64,000 nucleotides of DNA from assembly GCF_020921035.1 (NCBI RefSeq), contig NC_063155.1, positions 5,565,001 through 5,629,000 on the forward strand. The letters run 5' to 3'. The DNA comes from Rhodamnia argentea. Lineage: Eukaryota > Streptophyta > Magnoliopsida > Myrtales > Myrtaceae. Every line of letters starts with the position of its first letter. Positions within the stretch are counted from its first letter, which is position 1. Both the position numbers and the translations under genes were made by a program. Below, piece by piece: positions 13,301-25,637 of this stretch. Below the pieces are notes generated by a model. It was not told the DNA's origin, did not search any database, and saw nothing but the letters and a program-made list of their open reading frames with translations.

Positions 13301-16300
13301 ATATTTATTCAGCTCCTGAACAATATGTCATTTTGCTATAGGCCAGTGCACTCATCAAAGATATATGCCAAAACCTGCAAACAGCGGCAAAGTTGTTGGA
13401 GAATGTGGACTACACAGTAGTTCTAAGAGGTGACTCAACTTTAAGAGGTCATTTTCCAGAGGCAAGGATGAGATCTTTATAGAAATTGTTTTCAGTGATG
13501 AAACATTTTAAGAAGCTTCAGATTGTGACATCTACTTTTGATACATTCAGGAGGCTGATGCTGCTGTTTCTGTTCTTGGTGAGATGGACGCATGGATAAT
13601 CTGCCCCTTTTTTCTTCAAGGAGGACGTTATACCGTCAATGACGTTCATTATGTTGCAGATGCTAATATGTAGAGTGTTCTGAATTTCTTTCTTTTCCCT
13701 TCCTTCTAGTAACCACAGGATAAATAAATTTTACTAATTAAGAAGCCTTTACATGGATTGCATTGTCTGCAGGCTTGTTCCTGCAGGGGACACAGAGTTT
13801 GCAAAAGATGCTGCTTTTGGATTTAAATCATCAAACTTGCGCGAGGTTCGGATTCTTTTTATTTTGATTCTATGTTATAACCTAATTTTTATTGCTTTAA
13901 TACCAAAAATATTTGATTATCTGGAAATCTTCTCCATCTGAATCATAGTGGGTTGAAGAGAAGACTGGAGGCCGCATTCCAGCAGGTGGTGTATCATCTA
14001 TTTCAATCCAGCTGCTGAGGAAAGGTGGACCTGATGCCGTTTGCCAGTTCCTTTGCAGTTTGAAAAAGGTAGATAAACTAACCTTTTCACAAGGTGTAGA
14101 CATAATTATACACCCCAACAATAACTGATTCCGTGGTTTATTCTTGTCTCTGCTATTCAAATTTACCAAATCATTCTCCAAAATTCAGCTTCTGCAGTTT
14201 GTCATGCTAGAACATTAACAACACTATATGATATGGGCTAGCTTTTACACTGTTATATAAGAATGGTAAACAAGTGTGAGGACTTTTTTGTCTTCCACAA
14301 ATGGAGAAATTGTGTGCTGGAGCATTAATGACTTTATGTTATTGCTCAGCATACAAGATTGTGCCAGTGTGGCTGTTCCTATTCTTTTGTTGGCATTCTT
14401 CCTAACAAAATTTCTTTGGGGAGTCTTTACCAGTACCAACATTGCCATTTGGGTTTGACCAGCATGACAATTGAAAAATACAAGTTTTCACTTTGCTGCA
14501 GGTTTATCATGTGTAAGATTCTTTTAGCTCCAGAATCGAGACATGAAAATTGGCCTCTGGAATTTGTTTTCCAATGATCAAAAGTTTTGTAAGATGCAAG
14601 TCTGTATGATTAATGGAAGGAAAACGGAGCATGTTAGTATGAACACTAGTGATAGCTGTCGAATGAATAATAGAATCAGGTGATGCTGTCAACATATCAA
14701 GAGGAGTAATTCTTCGTTTTCTTTTATGTATCTGAACATCATAAGCCATAGCACTGCAAATGTCTTGATTTTCCGAGAAGATCGATTCTGTTTTTGTGCC
14801 CATCTGAAAATAAATTCTGTTCGCTCACTAAAAGCTCTTCTTGAATTCTCAGGGTTCAACATGTGTAATAAATGCAGCTAGTGAAAGAGACATGTATGTA
14901 TTTGCAGCAGGAATGATAAAGGTAAGAGATGACACTGCTTTTACTTTGAAATTTTTCGCAATGTATCATTATCCAATAGCTTAGTGGAGCTTCGTTGAAG
15001 CTCATTTTCTATATCAAACTGATCCATCAACAGGCAGAGCTGCAAGGAAAGCATTTCTTATGCCGCACTGCCGCTAGTTTTGTTTCTGCCCGGATTGGAA
15101 TTATCCCAAAAGCCCCAGTTTTACCCAAGGAATTAGGAATAACAAAAGAGAAGACTGGCGGACTAATAGTTGTGGGATCATATGTTCCAAAAACAACAAA
15201 ACAGGTCAAAAAGTGATATCTTACGCATTTGATTTTTCTCTTCCCTTATGTTGATGCTTTTTGCCTAAATGAGGTCTCTATGTTACCATGTTTCGCAGCT
15301 GCAAGAGCTTAAATTACAGTGCGCGCAGATCATCAGAAGTATAGAGGTAATTGAAATGTAAATCAGTGCTTTTGGTTTTGTGACAGTTGGAAGCAATTCT
15401 TCCAGGGGGAAACTTCAATTTTCAACTAATGATTCGTATCTTAGTTTTAAAAGACTCTACTTACTTTTCCTAATGTGATTTCAGTACTTCCTAAAATTTT
15501 AGTACTTTCATGTCTTTTCTTACATGAATAGATTTCTGTCGATAAAGTTGCCATGAAATCAAGAGAAGAGAGGGAGCAGGAAATTGAGAAAGCAGCGGAG
15601 ATGGCAGACGCATTTCTTAGGGCTCGTACAGACACTCTGATTATGACAAGTCGGGACCTAATTACGGGGAAAAGTTAGTCTCCCACCCCCTTCTTTCTCT
15701 TAATTGATAAGACTATGTCATCAATCATCTGAACCATTTCTGTGTGAATTAGCTTGCCTGACATCCACATTGAGCTTATATTAAATGTTCGTGTACGAAT
15801 AGCTTTTCTCAAGAGTGATATGAGTCATCATTCAAGAAAAGGGAAAAATGATTCAGAGAGTCAACATATTGATATTGCTTGAGACTTTCTTTCTCCCTCC
15901 GCATGTGCCCCTACACACATGAGGTTTGCAGAATTCTCTTTTTCTAATGGCATTGCATGCGTATGGCAGCTCCTTCTGAGAGTCTGGAGATCAACTTTAG
16001 GGTGAGCTCAGCACTGGTGGAAGTAGTTAGGAGGATTAAGACCAAACCTCGTTACATCCTTGCAAAGGTACTTTCAATTTGTTGTTTGTTAGCCATGTAT
16101 GAAGTGCAAAGTACTTTGCTGTCAGATGTTATGCTATTCTCACTAATGGTTGGACTAACTTGCTTTTATTTCTTTTGACTATGCTTTCTGGACACCAGAG
16201 TACTCATATCTTTTGCTTGCGCTGCTTGCTTTCTACAAATGCTAAAGCGTCAGAAATCGTTTCAAGCTGCAATATGTGTTGTTGTAGTGGTTGCTGCAGC

Positions 16301-19300
16301 GCATGATTCGCCCCTATTTGGTGTCTCAAGGGGTCAATATAATAGCGTATTGTTGCACCATTATGTGCAGGAAAATTCGGCTTTGCAGTGAAGCTGAAAA
16401 CATTGCTTTTTAATGAGGAGGCTTTAGTCTATATTGGCAGCAGCCACAAACTACTCAATAGACATTCAAAAGCTGAAACTGTTTGTGAGCTAACTTTCTT
16501 GACGCCCTAAAATCAGTTGGCAAATACTTCTTGCCATGGTTCAGAACATAGATCAGGTTAATAAGGTATTCCAGTGGGCTGTGGCAATTGGTTAATCCCA
16601 TATTGTTAATTTAAACCATACACCATAAATTGACCAGAATATTTTGGTCAAACTTGAAGCTGTAGGAACTGGGTCAGGCATTGTCTGGTGACTTATACTT
16701 AATGGGATGGCTGCTTTTGCTTCTATATGCTTTATATGTGCAAATGCTTATGCACTTTTTTTACTGACCCTGCTCATGTTTGCTGCGTGGGCATTTATGT
16801 TCTGGGTCATATTTACAGCAAAGCTCTCTATGTGATGGTAAATGATGCTATCCACATCTTATCTCTGAGCGTAGGGTGGAATCACCTCATCAGATCTCGC
16901 TACAAAGGCCCTTGAGGCAAAGTGTGCGAAAATAGTTGGACAAGCTCTAGCTGGTGTTCCTCTATGGCAGTTAGGTCCTGAAAGTAGACATCCAGGAGTT
17001 CCATACATTGTATTCCCAGGTGAAGCTCTATCTTATTTATTTTTACATTTGCACATTCACACATTTAATATATTATCCTCATGCAAGAATTTCTTCTCTC
17101 TTTTCTTAGGTAATGTTGGCAGCAGTACAGCACTGGCTGAAGTCGTAAAATCGTGGGCTCCTCCAGTCAGACTTTCCTCAACAAAAGAGCTTCTCAGGGT
17201 CAGGATCATTGAGATTAGTCTTTTTAATAGTATTAAAACAATATAAGATACATGTATTTTGCATTATAAATAGAATGCAGAAACAGGTCGTTATGCTATT
17301 GGTGCATTCAATGTTTATAACTTGGAAGGAGTTGAAGCAGTTGTTGCTGCGGCAGAGGAAGAACAAAGTCCTGCTATATTACAGGTAGGGCAAATAAACC
17401 TGAAACTTGATTATTCTTCACCTTTTAAGTTTGGCTGATAATCTGATAGCAAAAAGGCTCTGTCATCTGGAAGGATTCATAACGCTGAAGTTTTGTACCC
17501 TGTTACACCTAGTGTTGTAATTTATTCTGCCAAAGCTGACCCTTGTAACTCAAACTTTCTCACTGCTTATTTTCAATGTGTTTCACTTTCTAGAAGCTAA
17601 AAGTTCAAATAGCTAAATTTGACAAATTTTGGCTTTTTTTCATGAAATATTTTGGTCCTTGACAAAATGATTACTTTCCTTTTTCTGTCTTCTTAGATTC
17701 TCAATATTCTTTTTTTAAGTTTGGCCAATAATTCCCCCATTTTTTATGCCCATTTTCTTTGCAGATCCATCCAGCTGCCTTCAAGCAAGGGGGAATTCCC
17801 TTAGTTGCCTGTTGCATCTCTGCTGCGGAACAGGCTAATGTAAGCACATTTCATATCTGATTGAAAAAGAGCAGAACACCAGTACTGCACTTATATGCAG
17901 CGGAAATTCTGCTATATGTGGTGTACAGATAAAATATATTTTTATGCTCTAGTGTAAAATGTAAGTTCTCTGCACAAATGACATTAAATCGAAGAGACCT
18001 TTTACGTCGTTGGTTTGTAGAGATCCTCATACAGTCAAATGTGTCCCAATGATTCGTGGAAGCCTAGTCTGGCATTCTGCTCCGCATAGCCATTTTGCTT
18101 TAATATGTGGATCTAGTGGACATTATATGCTGTCTAACCTGAGTTTATACCGAATATATCTGTTTTGGAATAAAACATGGAACATAGAGAATGTTTGTGA
18201 ATGTATTAGTGGTGCACTGTGGTTGTCTTGTATCATTGGTCTTTCTGGTTCTGTTTTGGGTATTAAGGCACGAGTTCGTAAGTATATGTCCAGTTGAGTC
18301 ACTCCATGAACATTCTACTTCAGCTAATGCAGAAAGTATAGATGAGTTAAACAGGTTTATGAACGTGCTTTGATGCAGGTTCCAGTTACAGTTCATTTTG
18401 ATCATGGAACTTCCAAGGAAGATCTTGTGCAAGCCATTAATTTGGTACATAACTCTCAACACCGAGTCATATGCAATTTTGGCTGGCATAGGGAATGATC
18501 CAGTATGGGGTCCTGAGCTGCAGCATATTCTTTAAAGGAAAGATGGGTTAATCCGTTCACGTGAATTTTCCAGGGATTTCATTCAGTAATGGCAGATGGT
18601 TCACATCTCTCCTTTGATGATAATATCTCCTACACAAAGTTCATATCGTCTTTGGCCCACTCAAAAGGCTTGCTCATTGAGGCTGAACTAGGGAGATTGT
18701 CAGGGACAGAGGATGACCTGACTGTCGAAGATTATGAAGCAAGGCTAACTGATGTTAATCAGGTCAATATTTTTGTTAATATATGTATGCAAGCCTTACA
18801 TTCGTGGTTAAAATGTATTTTCATGAACTGGCCTCTTTAATTTTCAGGCAGAAGAATTTATCGATCGCACTGGTATAGATGCTTTGGCGGTGTGTATTGG
18901 AAATGTCCATGGAAAATATCCTCCTGGTGGTCCAAAGTTGAGGCTTGATTTGCTTAAGGTCTGGAATATTATTACCCTTATGAAAATCTTTAATCATGCA
19001 ATCGCAATGCAGTGGTGGTTAAGACACATCTATATTTTACTTATTTGTGTAGAAAGACTTAAAAGCATCTTTGTGTCCTTTATGAAGAAATATTAGTATG
19101 TATCTTCTGAAGAAAACTAAGTGACATATCCTGAGTGACTATTCAGCCGCTCATAGAACAGTATCTTGCTTATTGCATCCTTGCAAAGCTGGGCTTGCTC
19201 CAAAGCGGACATGCCTCATAAAAAGTATTGATTAGCATTCGCCAATTGCCTAGCCAGAGATCATCCACGACCTTTTTAACTGGCAAAATTTCTGTGACTC

Positions 19301-19760
19301 TTTTAGAAATTTGCAAGTACTAACATGGATTCCATCCTTGCTTCATCTTAATCCGTCAATGTTTCTTTTCCCTAGGACTTGCAATCTTTGACATCCAAGA
19401 AGGGAGTCTCCTTGGTGCTTCACGGAGCTTCGGGCTTGTCTGAGAAACTCATCAAGGTAATTAATTCTGTACAAAATGCGACTTCTTCACAGGCAGATGA
19501 TTCTAAATGGACAATCGTGATGAGCGTGAGAAAATGCTCGGAAACTAACGAAGCGAACTCGAATCATTTGCTTCCGACAGGAATGCATCGCGAGGGGCGT
19601 CAGAAAGTTCAATGTGAACACGGAGGTGCGAAAGGCGTACATGGACTGCTTGAGCGAACCCAAAAAAGATCTTGTCGATGTCATGTCGTCCGCGAAGGAA
19701 GCTATGAAGGCTGTTGTTGCAGAAAAGATGCACCTCTTTGGTTCGGCTGGAAAAGCATGA
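3266..19760 (+). CDS. Fused dehydrogenase-kinase-class II aldolase (At1g18270-type)
   Basis: A 42-exon gene encoding 1373 residues in one uninterrupted frame (4122 coding bases). The order of modules is: NAD-binding 6-phosphogluconate-dehydrogenase-like domain, a second such domain, a DUF1537 four-carbon acid sugar kinase domain, and a class II ketose-bisphosphate aldolase. This is the layout of Arabidopsis At1g18270 (about 1390 residues), to which it aligns end to end from memory. In bacteria the separate enzymes oxidise, phosphorylate and cleave four-carbon sugar acids (L-threonate/erythronate type), so a chained cytosolic catabolic role is plausible but inferred. I chose the ATG at 3266 because MASQDVVSFVGL matches the family N-terminus. 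The TTG in frame at 3257 is not needed. Three introns use GC donors (4689, 13141, 13462). Intron 22 carries two TRIM elements. The four module entries give exon coordinates. Confidence 0.95.
7388..11096 (+). other. Module 2 of the fused enzyme: intact dehydrogenase (residues 286-605)
   Basis: Exons: 7388-7582, 8131-8206, 8482-8562, 8634-8714, 8953-9029, 9110-9164, 9263-9311, 9482-9619, 10208-10289, 10371-10449, 11050-11096. It has the full binding loop IGFIGLGAMGFGMATHLL, the DAPVSGGVKRA substrate motif and GCGAGSVVKMVNQLLAG with the catalytic lysine region. These are the hallmarks of the 3-hydroxyisobutyrate/threonate dehydrogenase family, so this module is the likely active oxidoreductase. 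Exon boundaries parallel those of module 1 at several places (for example the GAG/S and SW junctions), which points to an ancient internal duplication. Confidence 0.9.
11674..11980 (-). mobile_element. TRIM element 1 in intron 22, antisense
   Basis: A terminal-repeat retrotransposon in miniature of 307 bp. Direct terminal repeats lie at 11674-11775 (102 bp) and 11878-11980 (103 bp). Both begin TGTTRGAATATC and end TACTTYAATA on the plus strand. On the minus strand a primer-binding site resembling TGGTATCAGAGC (here TGGCATCAGAGA, 11866-11877) follows one repeat, and a purine tract (GAAAGGGG) precedes the other. A perfect 5 bp target duplication, GTAGG, flanks it (11669-11673 and 11981-11985). 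It looks whole but non-coding. The repeats have diverged visibly, so it is older than TRIM 2. Confidence 0.8.
12165..12453 (-). mobile_element. TRIM element 2 in intron 22, antisense
   Basis: A 289 bp TRIM with two 87 bp direct terminal repeats (12165-12251 and 12367-12453) that differ at only a few sites. On the minus strand each repeat runs from TGTTGAAATAAATAAATA to ATCTTTCA. The canonical plant primer-binding site TGGTATCAGAGC, complementary to initiator methionine tRNA, directly follows (reverse complement of 12355-12366). A purine tract, GAGGGGAAG, directly precedes the other repeat. A perfect 5 bp duplication, AAATT, flanks it (12160-12164 and 12454-12458). It is whole, non-coding and fairly young. 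Confidence 0.9.
12634..17198 (+). other. Module 3 of the fused enzyme: DUF1537 sugar-acid kinase (residues 606-1103)
   Basis: Exons: 12634-12845, 13053-13140, 13342-13461, 13551-13669, 13773-13845, 13949-14068, 14853-14921, 15034-15204, 15299-15346, 15532-15673, 15970-16067, 16875-17019, 17110-17198. It has the N-terminal signature LVVLDDDPTGTQTVHDIEVL and the substrate loop LRGDSTLRGHFPE. The C-terminal nucleotide-binding half has GSYVPKTTKQ, KGGITSSDLATKAL and IVFPGNVGSS. These match bacterial four-carbon acid sugar kinases (OtnK/DtnK family). Introns 24 and 25 begin with GC at 13141 and 13462. Confidence 0.9.
17274..19760 (+). other. Module 4 of the fused enzyme: class II aldolase (residues 1104-1373)
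   Basis: Exons: 17274-17384, 17765-17839, 18379-18444, 18574-18762, 18848-18958, 19376-19456, 19581-19760. It has AIGAFNVYNLEGVEAVV at the start, the zinc-ligand motif HFDHG, the SVMADGSHLSF segment, IEAELGRLSGTED, AVCIGNVHGKY with the second zinc histidine region, VLHGASGL, and the phosphate-binding VRKFNVNTEVR. This is a full-length class II fructose-bisphosphate/tagatose-bisphosphate-type aldolase and should be active. The frame closes with a TGA at 19758-19760. Confidence 0.93.
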
Positions 19761-20418
19761 TGGCAAAAGCTGTGATGTTATTGTTCACCAATTCCTCAAG
19801 GAGTTGAATAAATGGTATTGACCTGGAGATGTAAAGCATCTTAATTTCCAGAATAATAAGACATCTTCATTTTTTTCAACTCTATACTTGGTCCCTATGG
19901 CGTTTAATAATATATATGGTTTCATGTGTGTTAGGATGGATCAAACAAAAATATCAACTGTCAAAATTCCGACAAATATCTTAGATTAAATCATTGAATA
20001 AATTCCTCAAACTCCTTTTGTAGATCATAAATAATACAAGTCAAAGTTCTCGTTGTTTCCATGTCGGTGATAGTCTTTTTTTTTTTTTTTTTTTACACTA
20101 AAGTGAGCGTCGTACTCAACTTTTGACATTTCTTCTCTCGACCATTAATAATTCAAGTCAAAGTTCTTAAATCAGAAATTGCGTGACTTGAAGCTCAACA
20201 TGCCATGTGCGGCGGGCAATGCAGCGGCACATGTACGGTGCCATGGGATGAGCGATGAGATGGGTGACCCGAGCATTGCGGCCGGAAAAACAAGTTCATT
20301 TTAAATTGAGTTGGCATAACTTTTATTAAGTAACTGAGCCACGCCAGCAACTCTGTTTAATTTTTGTCGACTAAATGAGTCATGTCTCCGATTGTTAGCA
20401 AGTCCCACGTGACATAGC

Positions 20419-20513
20419 AATTTAGCAAACTAAGGTCTCACATTGATTAGAATAACTCCTACTAAGCTCTCACATGTCTGTGTTAATTTAGCAAACTAAG
20501 GTCTCACATTGAT
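20419..20513 (+). repeat. Short direct repeat, two 29 bp copies
   Basis: A 29 bp sequence starting AATTTAGCAAACTAAGGTCT occurs at 20419-20447 and again at 20485-20513 without a visible change. GTCTGTGTTAATTT-like words recur around the second copy. The pattern suggests a local duplication. No function is evident. Confidence 0.8.
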
Positions 20514-21002
20514 AATAATTCCCAACTTGTCTGTGTTAATTTTCCAATCTCTCGATCGAACTCTTTTATGCATTAGACACTTTTATCGCGCACAAGATGT
20601 CATCGAGATACTTTTAAATAATGTTTGAAAAACAAAAGAAAAGAACGATTAAATTAGGCTCACGCTTTTTCCACTTCCCTTATGGCTTTGACACTCCTCT
20701 TTGTGTGTGGCCCACCAAATCTGAAACAATTTTAAATGATTTTTTTATTGATTCTTTTTTTATTTCTTTTTTTCTTGCGGGTCCCACAATCCTCCTTTTT
20801 TTCTTCTTCTTCCTCCATCCCACGCCTCCCACTCGTCTTTTTTTTTCTCCCGCACGACGTTCGCTTCGACACCTCCCTCTCCTTCCAAAAACCCCGAATA
20901 GCTTCGCCACTTTACCATGTTCTCCCAAAACAGGATAAAACAAAAGGACCAAACGCACACGATAACATGTGTTTCACTAATTTGCTTCCAAGTCATGAGA
21001 TG

Positions 21003-21068
21003 GCACCCCAAGAACCATCCGGCGTGGATGCACCCTAAGAACCATCCAGCGTGGATGCACCCTAAGAA
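21003..21068 (+). repeat. Tandem repeat, 27 bp unit, 2.4 copies
   Basis: A 27 bp unit (GCACCCTAAGAACCATCC and so on, ending GTGGAT) is repeated at 21003-21029 and 21030-21056, with a partial third copy to 21068. The first two copies differ at two positions. Confidence 0.9.
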
Positions 21069-22335
21069 TTTCAGATTGTAGCAAATAATCCGAGATAAAA
21101 CCGGGACGAAATTTCCAATGATGCATCATCATCCGTGTTCAATAGTACATCCCGACATGTTCAGCATGGTTCAATGTCACATGCCTTCCTGTAAGTACAC
21201 AACCTTATGTTCATGAAAATAAACAAAGGAGCATGCAAATCTCAAGTGTTCAACCTATTTATAAAGCAAGTAAACATCCCTCACATGATTTTGATATCGA
21301 CAAAGACTATAGTGGACAGGATTGATGGCTGTAAGGGTGACAATCTAATGTCTAAAACATAGAGTCGGACAAGTTCCAATATGCAAAATGGATGCTAATT
21401 ACATGTTGAGTCTCTCCAAAAGTAGCATAAGTTTGTTTCACTCATTTTTTAAGTAAGGTTCTTTCTTGGGTGATCAATATAAGGTAAAGCTAATTGTTCC
21501 TCCCGCATTTGCATGTCTTTTGCTTTAAAAACAATGTGGTTTGCTGCACCAAAACCAACAAACAAAGGGGGCATCAAGTCACTACTGCAGTTCGTAGTTA
21601 CAAGCCTCCCGAAGTTTACAAGGCAAAGATTCTAACTTAAGTTGATGAGGTTATCAAGAAGAAGGCAAGGAAGAAAACAAAGTAAGTGTGCAGATGAATA
21701 CCACTTCCATAAAAGCATCTATGATGAGATCTTGAAGCAAAAATTACAGTTTGCTACGTTAAGGGAGTTTTGTGGCTTGCTACCATAAAATTTTTTGCGG
21801 TTAATTGCCTAGTCCATATTAGAATTGACAGTCATGTTTCTATTGGGTTTTTGTTGTTTTCTCTAATGTTGTTTTCCCCATTTTCTAGTAGAGAAAAATT
21901 GTGCTCCTTTTATAGCTATTAACAACCGAATTCATGGTTGTCGATAGATCCATCTAGTATATATGGGAAGGCTCCAACAAATTGATTCAAGTTGCCCTCT
22001 AAATAGAGTATGTTCTTGAGAATAATCACGATTTTCCTGCATCTCCTTTATCTAGATAATAATCATGATTTTAGAACTTTTTCCATCTTCGAAATCTGAA
22101 GATGCTTGTAGCTGAAAGCTGAAGACTGGGTTTTTTTTTTTTTTTTGCTGGTCTTGTTGTCATAGTTGACAATGAGATTTTATTGTAAACGACATAGATA
22201 TGAAAACCCAAAGTCATAACTTTTTTCTCACAAAACATTCAAATGCCGCGATAAGTTGAAAGCCTTCTATGAGTCACTTGAAAAAACACAAAAAGAGGAG
22301 CCAAATCTTGTACTAAAATATCTAAATACATCATT

Positions 22336-25300
22336 TGACACCCGATTTTTAATCAATCTTTTTTCGATTTATTTTTGAAAATTCATAAAAAATTCACAAA
22401 AAATTAGAAAATTGAAAAATCAACTTTGGTAGCCTTGGCCAAGCTCAAGGAACCATTTTTGATCAAAAAATAATTTTTCATATTTTTCGCATTTTTTGAT
22501 ATTTTTCAGAAAATAGGAAAATTCCCAAAAAAATCAAGAAAAATATCAGTTGAGGTCAAAAAAATACAGAAAAATAGCCAGTATTTTTCTTTTAATTTCC
22601 TTTTCATTTTGACCTCTTAATGTTTGAAAATTCCAATTAGGATTTGTGTGTTCCTTCACAAATGCACCCCACAAATTAGACATAAAAATACCATTTGGGG
22701 TCATTTTATTTTTCTTTCTTCACTATTGAGAGTTGTGACATGATTCTCTAGTATTCCATTTCACATCCTCATCCAATTGCGCCTTAATTTGCTCAATTTC
22801 GGCATTAGGGACTTAATTGCACAGAAAATTCTTTCACTTTAGTCCCTAAAATACCAAATTCGAAATTAAATTTTCTGGAGAGACACCCATGGAACCCCAA
22901 GACCCCTATCCTATAGCTTTTGACCTTCTGAATCTAATGATAGGATCAATAATTCTTTCATTAAGGATTCCAATTTTGCAAAAATCATTTTCGGATCTTA
23001 CCCAATATTTGGGGTTTTCTCTCAATTTCAAAGAAATTTTTCACACAAATCACATTTTCAAAGGGAATCCATGTTGGGAAAATGATTTTTGGCATCAATT
23101 TCATAAAAAAAATGTTGATTGCTACCTCAATTCGGCCTTTCTTTGGGCGAACCGGGTCGGGCGGGTTTGACCCGGCGACCTGGCACTGTTCATTGTCTCC
23201 CCCAAAGCTCCACGGGCGCAAGTTAGAGGGCGGAAGGCAGTTTTTTCGAACGGCTATCTTCAACGAACAGGAACCTTCGCGAAGCTTCTGGAGAGGAGAC
23301 GGTTAGAGGGAAATGAAGATTTAACAAAAAAAGACTGGTGCTCGCAAAAAAAGGGGGGAGGGGGTGCGAGAGAGAACGAACGGGAGAAAGAGAGAGAGAG
23401 ACGCCATTAGAGAGGGGAGCACCGAGAGCTTAAGGCTTGGTCGCCGGCCAAATCAAGTGATGCCTTTCCTCGCCGATAGCATCATTCGAGTCCTCTCGGT
23501 CTCGTGAAGATTTTGAAGCTTCTTGCCGTCGCCATCAAGCTCGAAACAGGTGAGCGAGTTCACCATTTCCAGATTCAACCCCTCGCAACTTAGACTTAAT
23601 CTATCATTGTTCTCATAAGTACTTGAGTTAGAAATGCTCGTAAGCTCCTCCCGATCTCCGCTTGCTGTTTTATTTGTGATTTTTGTGCATGAAATCCCTT
23701 TGTGTCGACCTCATAACCCCGCCGCCTATCCGAGCTTGCGAACTCGCTTGCTTCGAAATTGAAGCCGCTCGACCTTCGGGTAAGTATCCTACACTTCATT
23801 GGATGATGCTAGATGGTTTAGTTTGAAGTTTCAACACAATAAATCGTGCTTATTTGATTTGTTTGAAGTTCGCGGGACATGGACGTCCGGTCGCCTTTGG
23901 TTCGCATGGTTTTAGAATGAATATAGACGCCGGACCGACATATGTTGTTTCGGAGGTCGTAAGGAGTCGATTGAGAGGAAAATCGCGAAGTTCGGGGAAG
24001 GTTGGCACGTTGGAATGGAGTTCCGGCGAGGCGCCGGCGCCGATCATCTTCTCAGACGAAGACGTTGACCGGTCAACGCAAGTTGACTCGGTCAACGTCT
24101 ATGTGGCGCCGACGTGGCGCACACGTGGCAGCCATGTCGGCAGATTTTGTTATAAAAAAAAAAAAATCCGACGGCTCAAGGGATGCCACGTGTCGAGATC
24201 CTGTTTTTTTTGGGAAAATAAAATCATTTTCCGAAATTATTCTCTTTTCGAAAAATAAAAATCCGAATTTTGTGATCGCGCGGCCCAGGTTTAGCCGCAT
24301 GTCACCATCCCGATCGTTGGATCAAATTTTCGAATTTTCGAATAATAAATAAAATCATTTTCAGAAAAATAAAAAAAATGATTAGATCAAACGGCTAAGG
24401 TTCAATCGATTCCTTTGATCTGAGCCGTCGATCGTGGTCTCGCATCGAACGGTCACGATTGGTCGTATCATTCGATCTAAGCCGTCAATCTTAGTAATCG
24501 AGGTAAACGGCTGAGATTAACTCCACTTCAATCCGAATCGTTGATTTCGGCCGCGCGATCCGACTATCGTCCTCGCGCCACGTGGCACAATCTTGACCGT
24601 CAATAGCTATTAGGCGGGAATTTTGAAATCTTGGGCGCCAATATGCGGGACGACGCCGTTTCGGTGTGTGCCGGTCCGGGCGTGGGTCCGGACCGGGTTG
24701 ACCCGGTCCAATTAATAATAATATAATAAAAAAATCGAAAAAAAATTAGGAAAAATTGTAGAAAATTCCCAAAAATTCCAAAAATTCTCAAAAATTGAGG
24801 AATGGTCACAATCAACTGGTCAATCCTATTTTTGAGATCCCTTCTCCCGATCTTTCCAAAAAATGACAATTTTTCCCTTTAGGGGTAATTTGTCTCCTAA
24901 AAATTCCTGTGAATCTCCAAAAAATGTCAAAAATTAGGAAATGGGTCATTTTGAATGGCCAATCCTATTTTTTGACATTTCTCGAACAAGAGTCCCCGAT
25001 TTTGCCCTTTTTGGCAAATTGTCCCCAAATTTTCTCAAAATTACGATTTTTTCCCCTCATGGGCGAATCGCTTCCAAATCACTCCCGATCTTCCCCAATG
25101 CTCCGAATACCCTTTTTCTAAGCCAATAGGGCTATATTAGGAATTCCATGCCGATTTGGTGTGCTTTATATGCATGTTATGGATTTTTTGATTTGCGCAT
25201 TACTTTAATTGATTGTGATTGTTAGGATAGTCACTCCCATCTGCATGAACTCCTAGATTAGGATCCGTATCCCACTCTTCCGCATGAAATCCCGAAGTTA

Positions 25301-25637
25301 GAAAAATCTATTCAACTTAGGTACCGAAAGGGCGTCAATTAAGATAATTGACGTAACTAAGTCCCCGAACCCACTTCTCCGGTTCTCTGAGAATCGAATA
25401 GAAACTCCCAACTATTCGATAAGGTTTCCAATCGTACCTTCCACGAAACGATTGGTGGCGACTCCAAGGCATGCACACGTAGCACATGCCACTAGACCGC
25501 ACCGAAAGGTCGATCACGTTATCCTCCGTTGCGATTTGGGTAATGGGCCTTGGGAGGGGCCCGCGTTCGAAGGTCCACACGCAACCGGGCCGGAAGGGCG
25601 ACCCATTAGCCCTCTGCTCCGAGAGAGAGTCGCGACA
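22336..25637 (+). repeat. Long terminal repeat of the Tat/Ogre fossil
   Basis: About 3.3 kb, beginning TGACACCCGA and ending GTCGCGACA, that is TG...CA. A primer-binding-like sequence (CGGCGACTCCACTGGGGAC, 25641-25659) follows three bases later. It resembles the tRNA-Arg-type site used by many plant Tat elements. The repeat contains stretches rich in AAAAATT words (about 22370-22620 and 24720-24970), which is common in these long LTRs. Without a partner copy the exact ends remain provisional. Confidence 0.65.

Larger units (their letters stand above)
19761..22335. other. Intergenic DNA, no gene seen
   Basis: The 3' end of the aldolase transcript lies somewhere within about the first 200 bases (AATAAGACATC-like stretches near 19855). 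After that the DNA is AT-rich with homopolymer runs (T17 near 20078, T16 near 22133) and short repeats listed separately. Open frames across 20621-21038 sit in a T/C-rich tract and are not convincing. A lysine-rich open stretch near 21590-21680 could be a fragment of an old gene copy, but I could not identify it. Confidence 0.5.

Noticed and set aside
18010-18489. Open frames of 95-114 residues in aldolase intron 37
   Set aside because: They lie between well-supported exons 37 and 38, in AT-rich intron sequence without family likeness.
20621-21038. Overlapping open frames of about 100 residues
   Set aside because: They fall in a T/C-biased tract, show no domain and are open on both strands through low complexity.
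23854-24352. Open frames of 116-134 residues
   Set aside because: They lie inside the long terminal repeat of the retroelement fossil.
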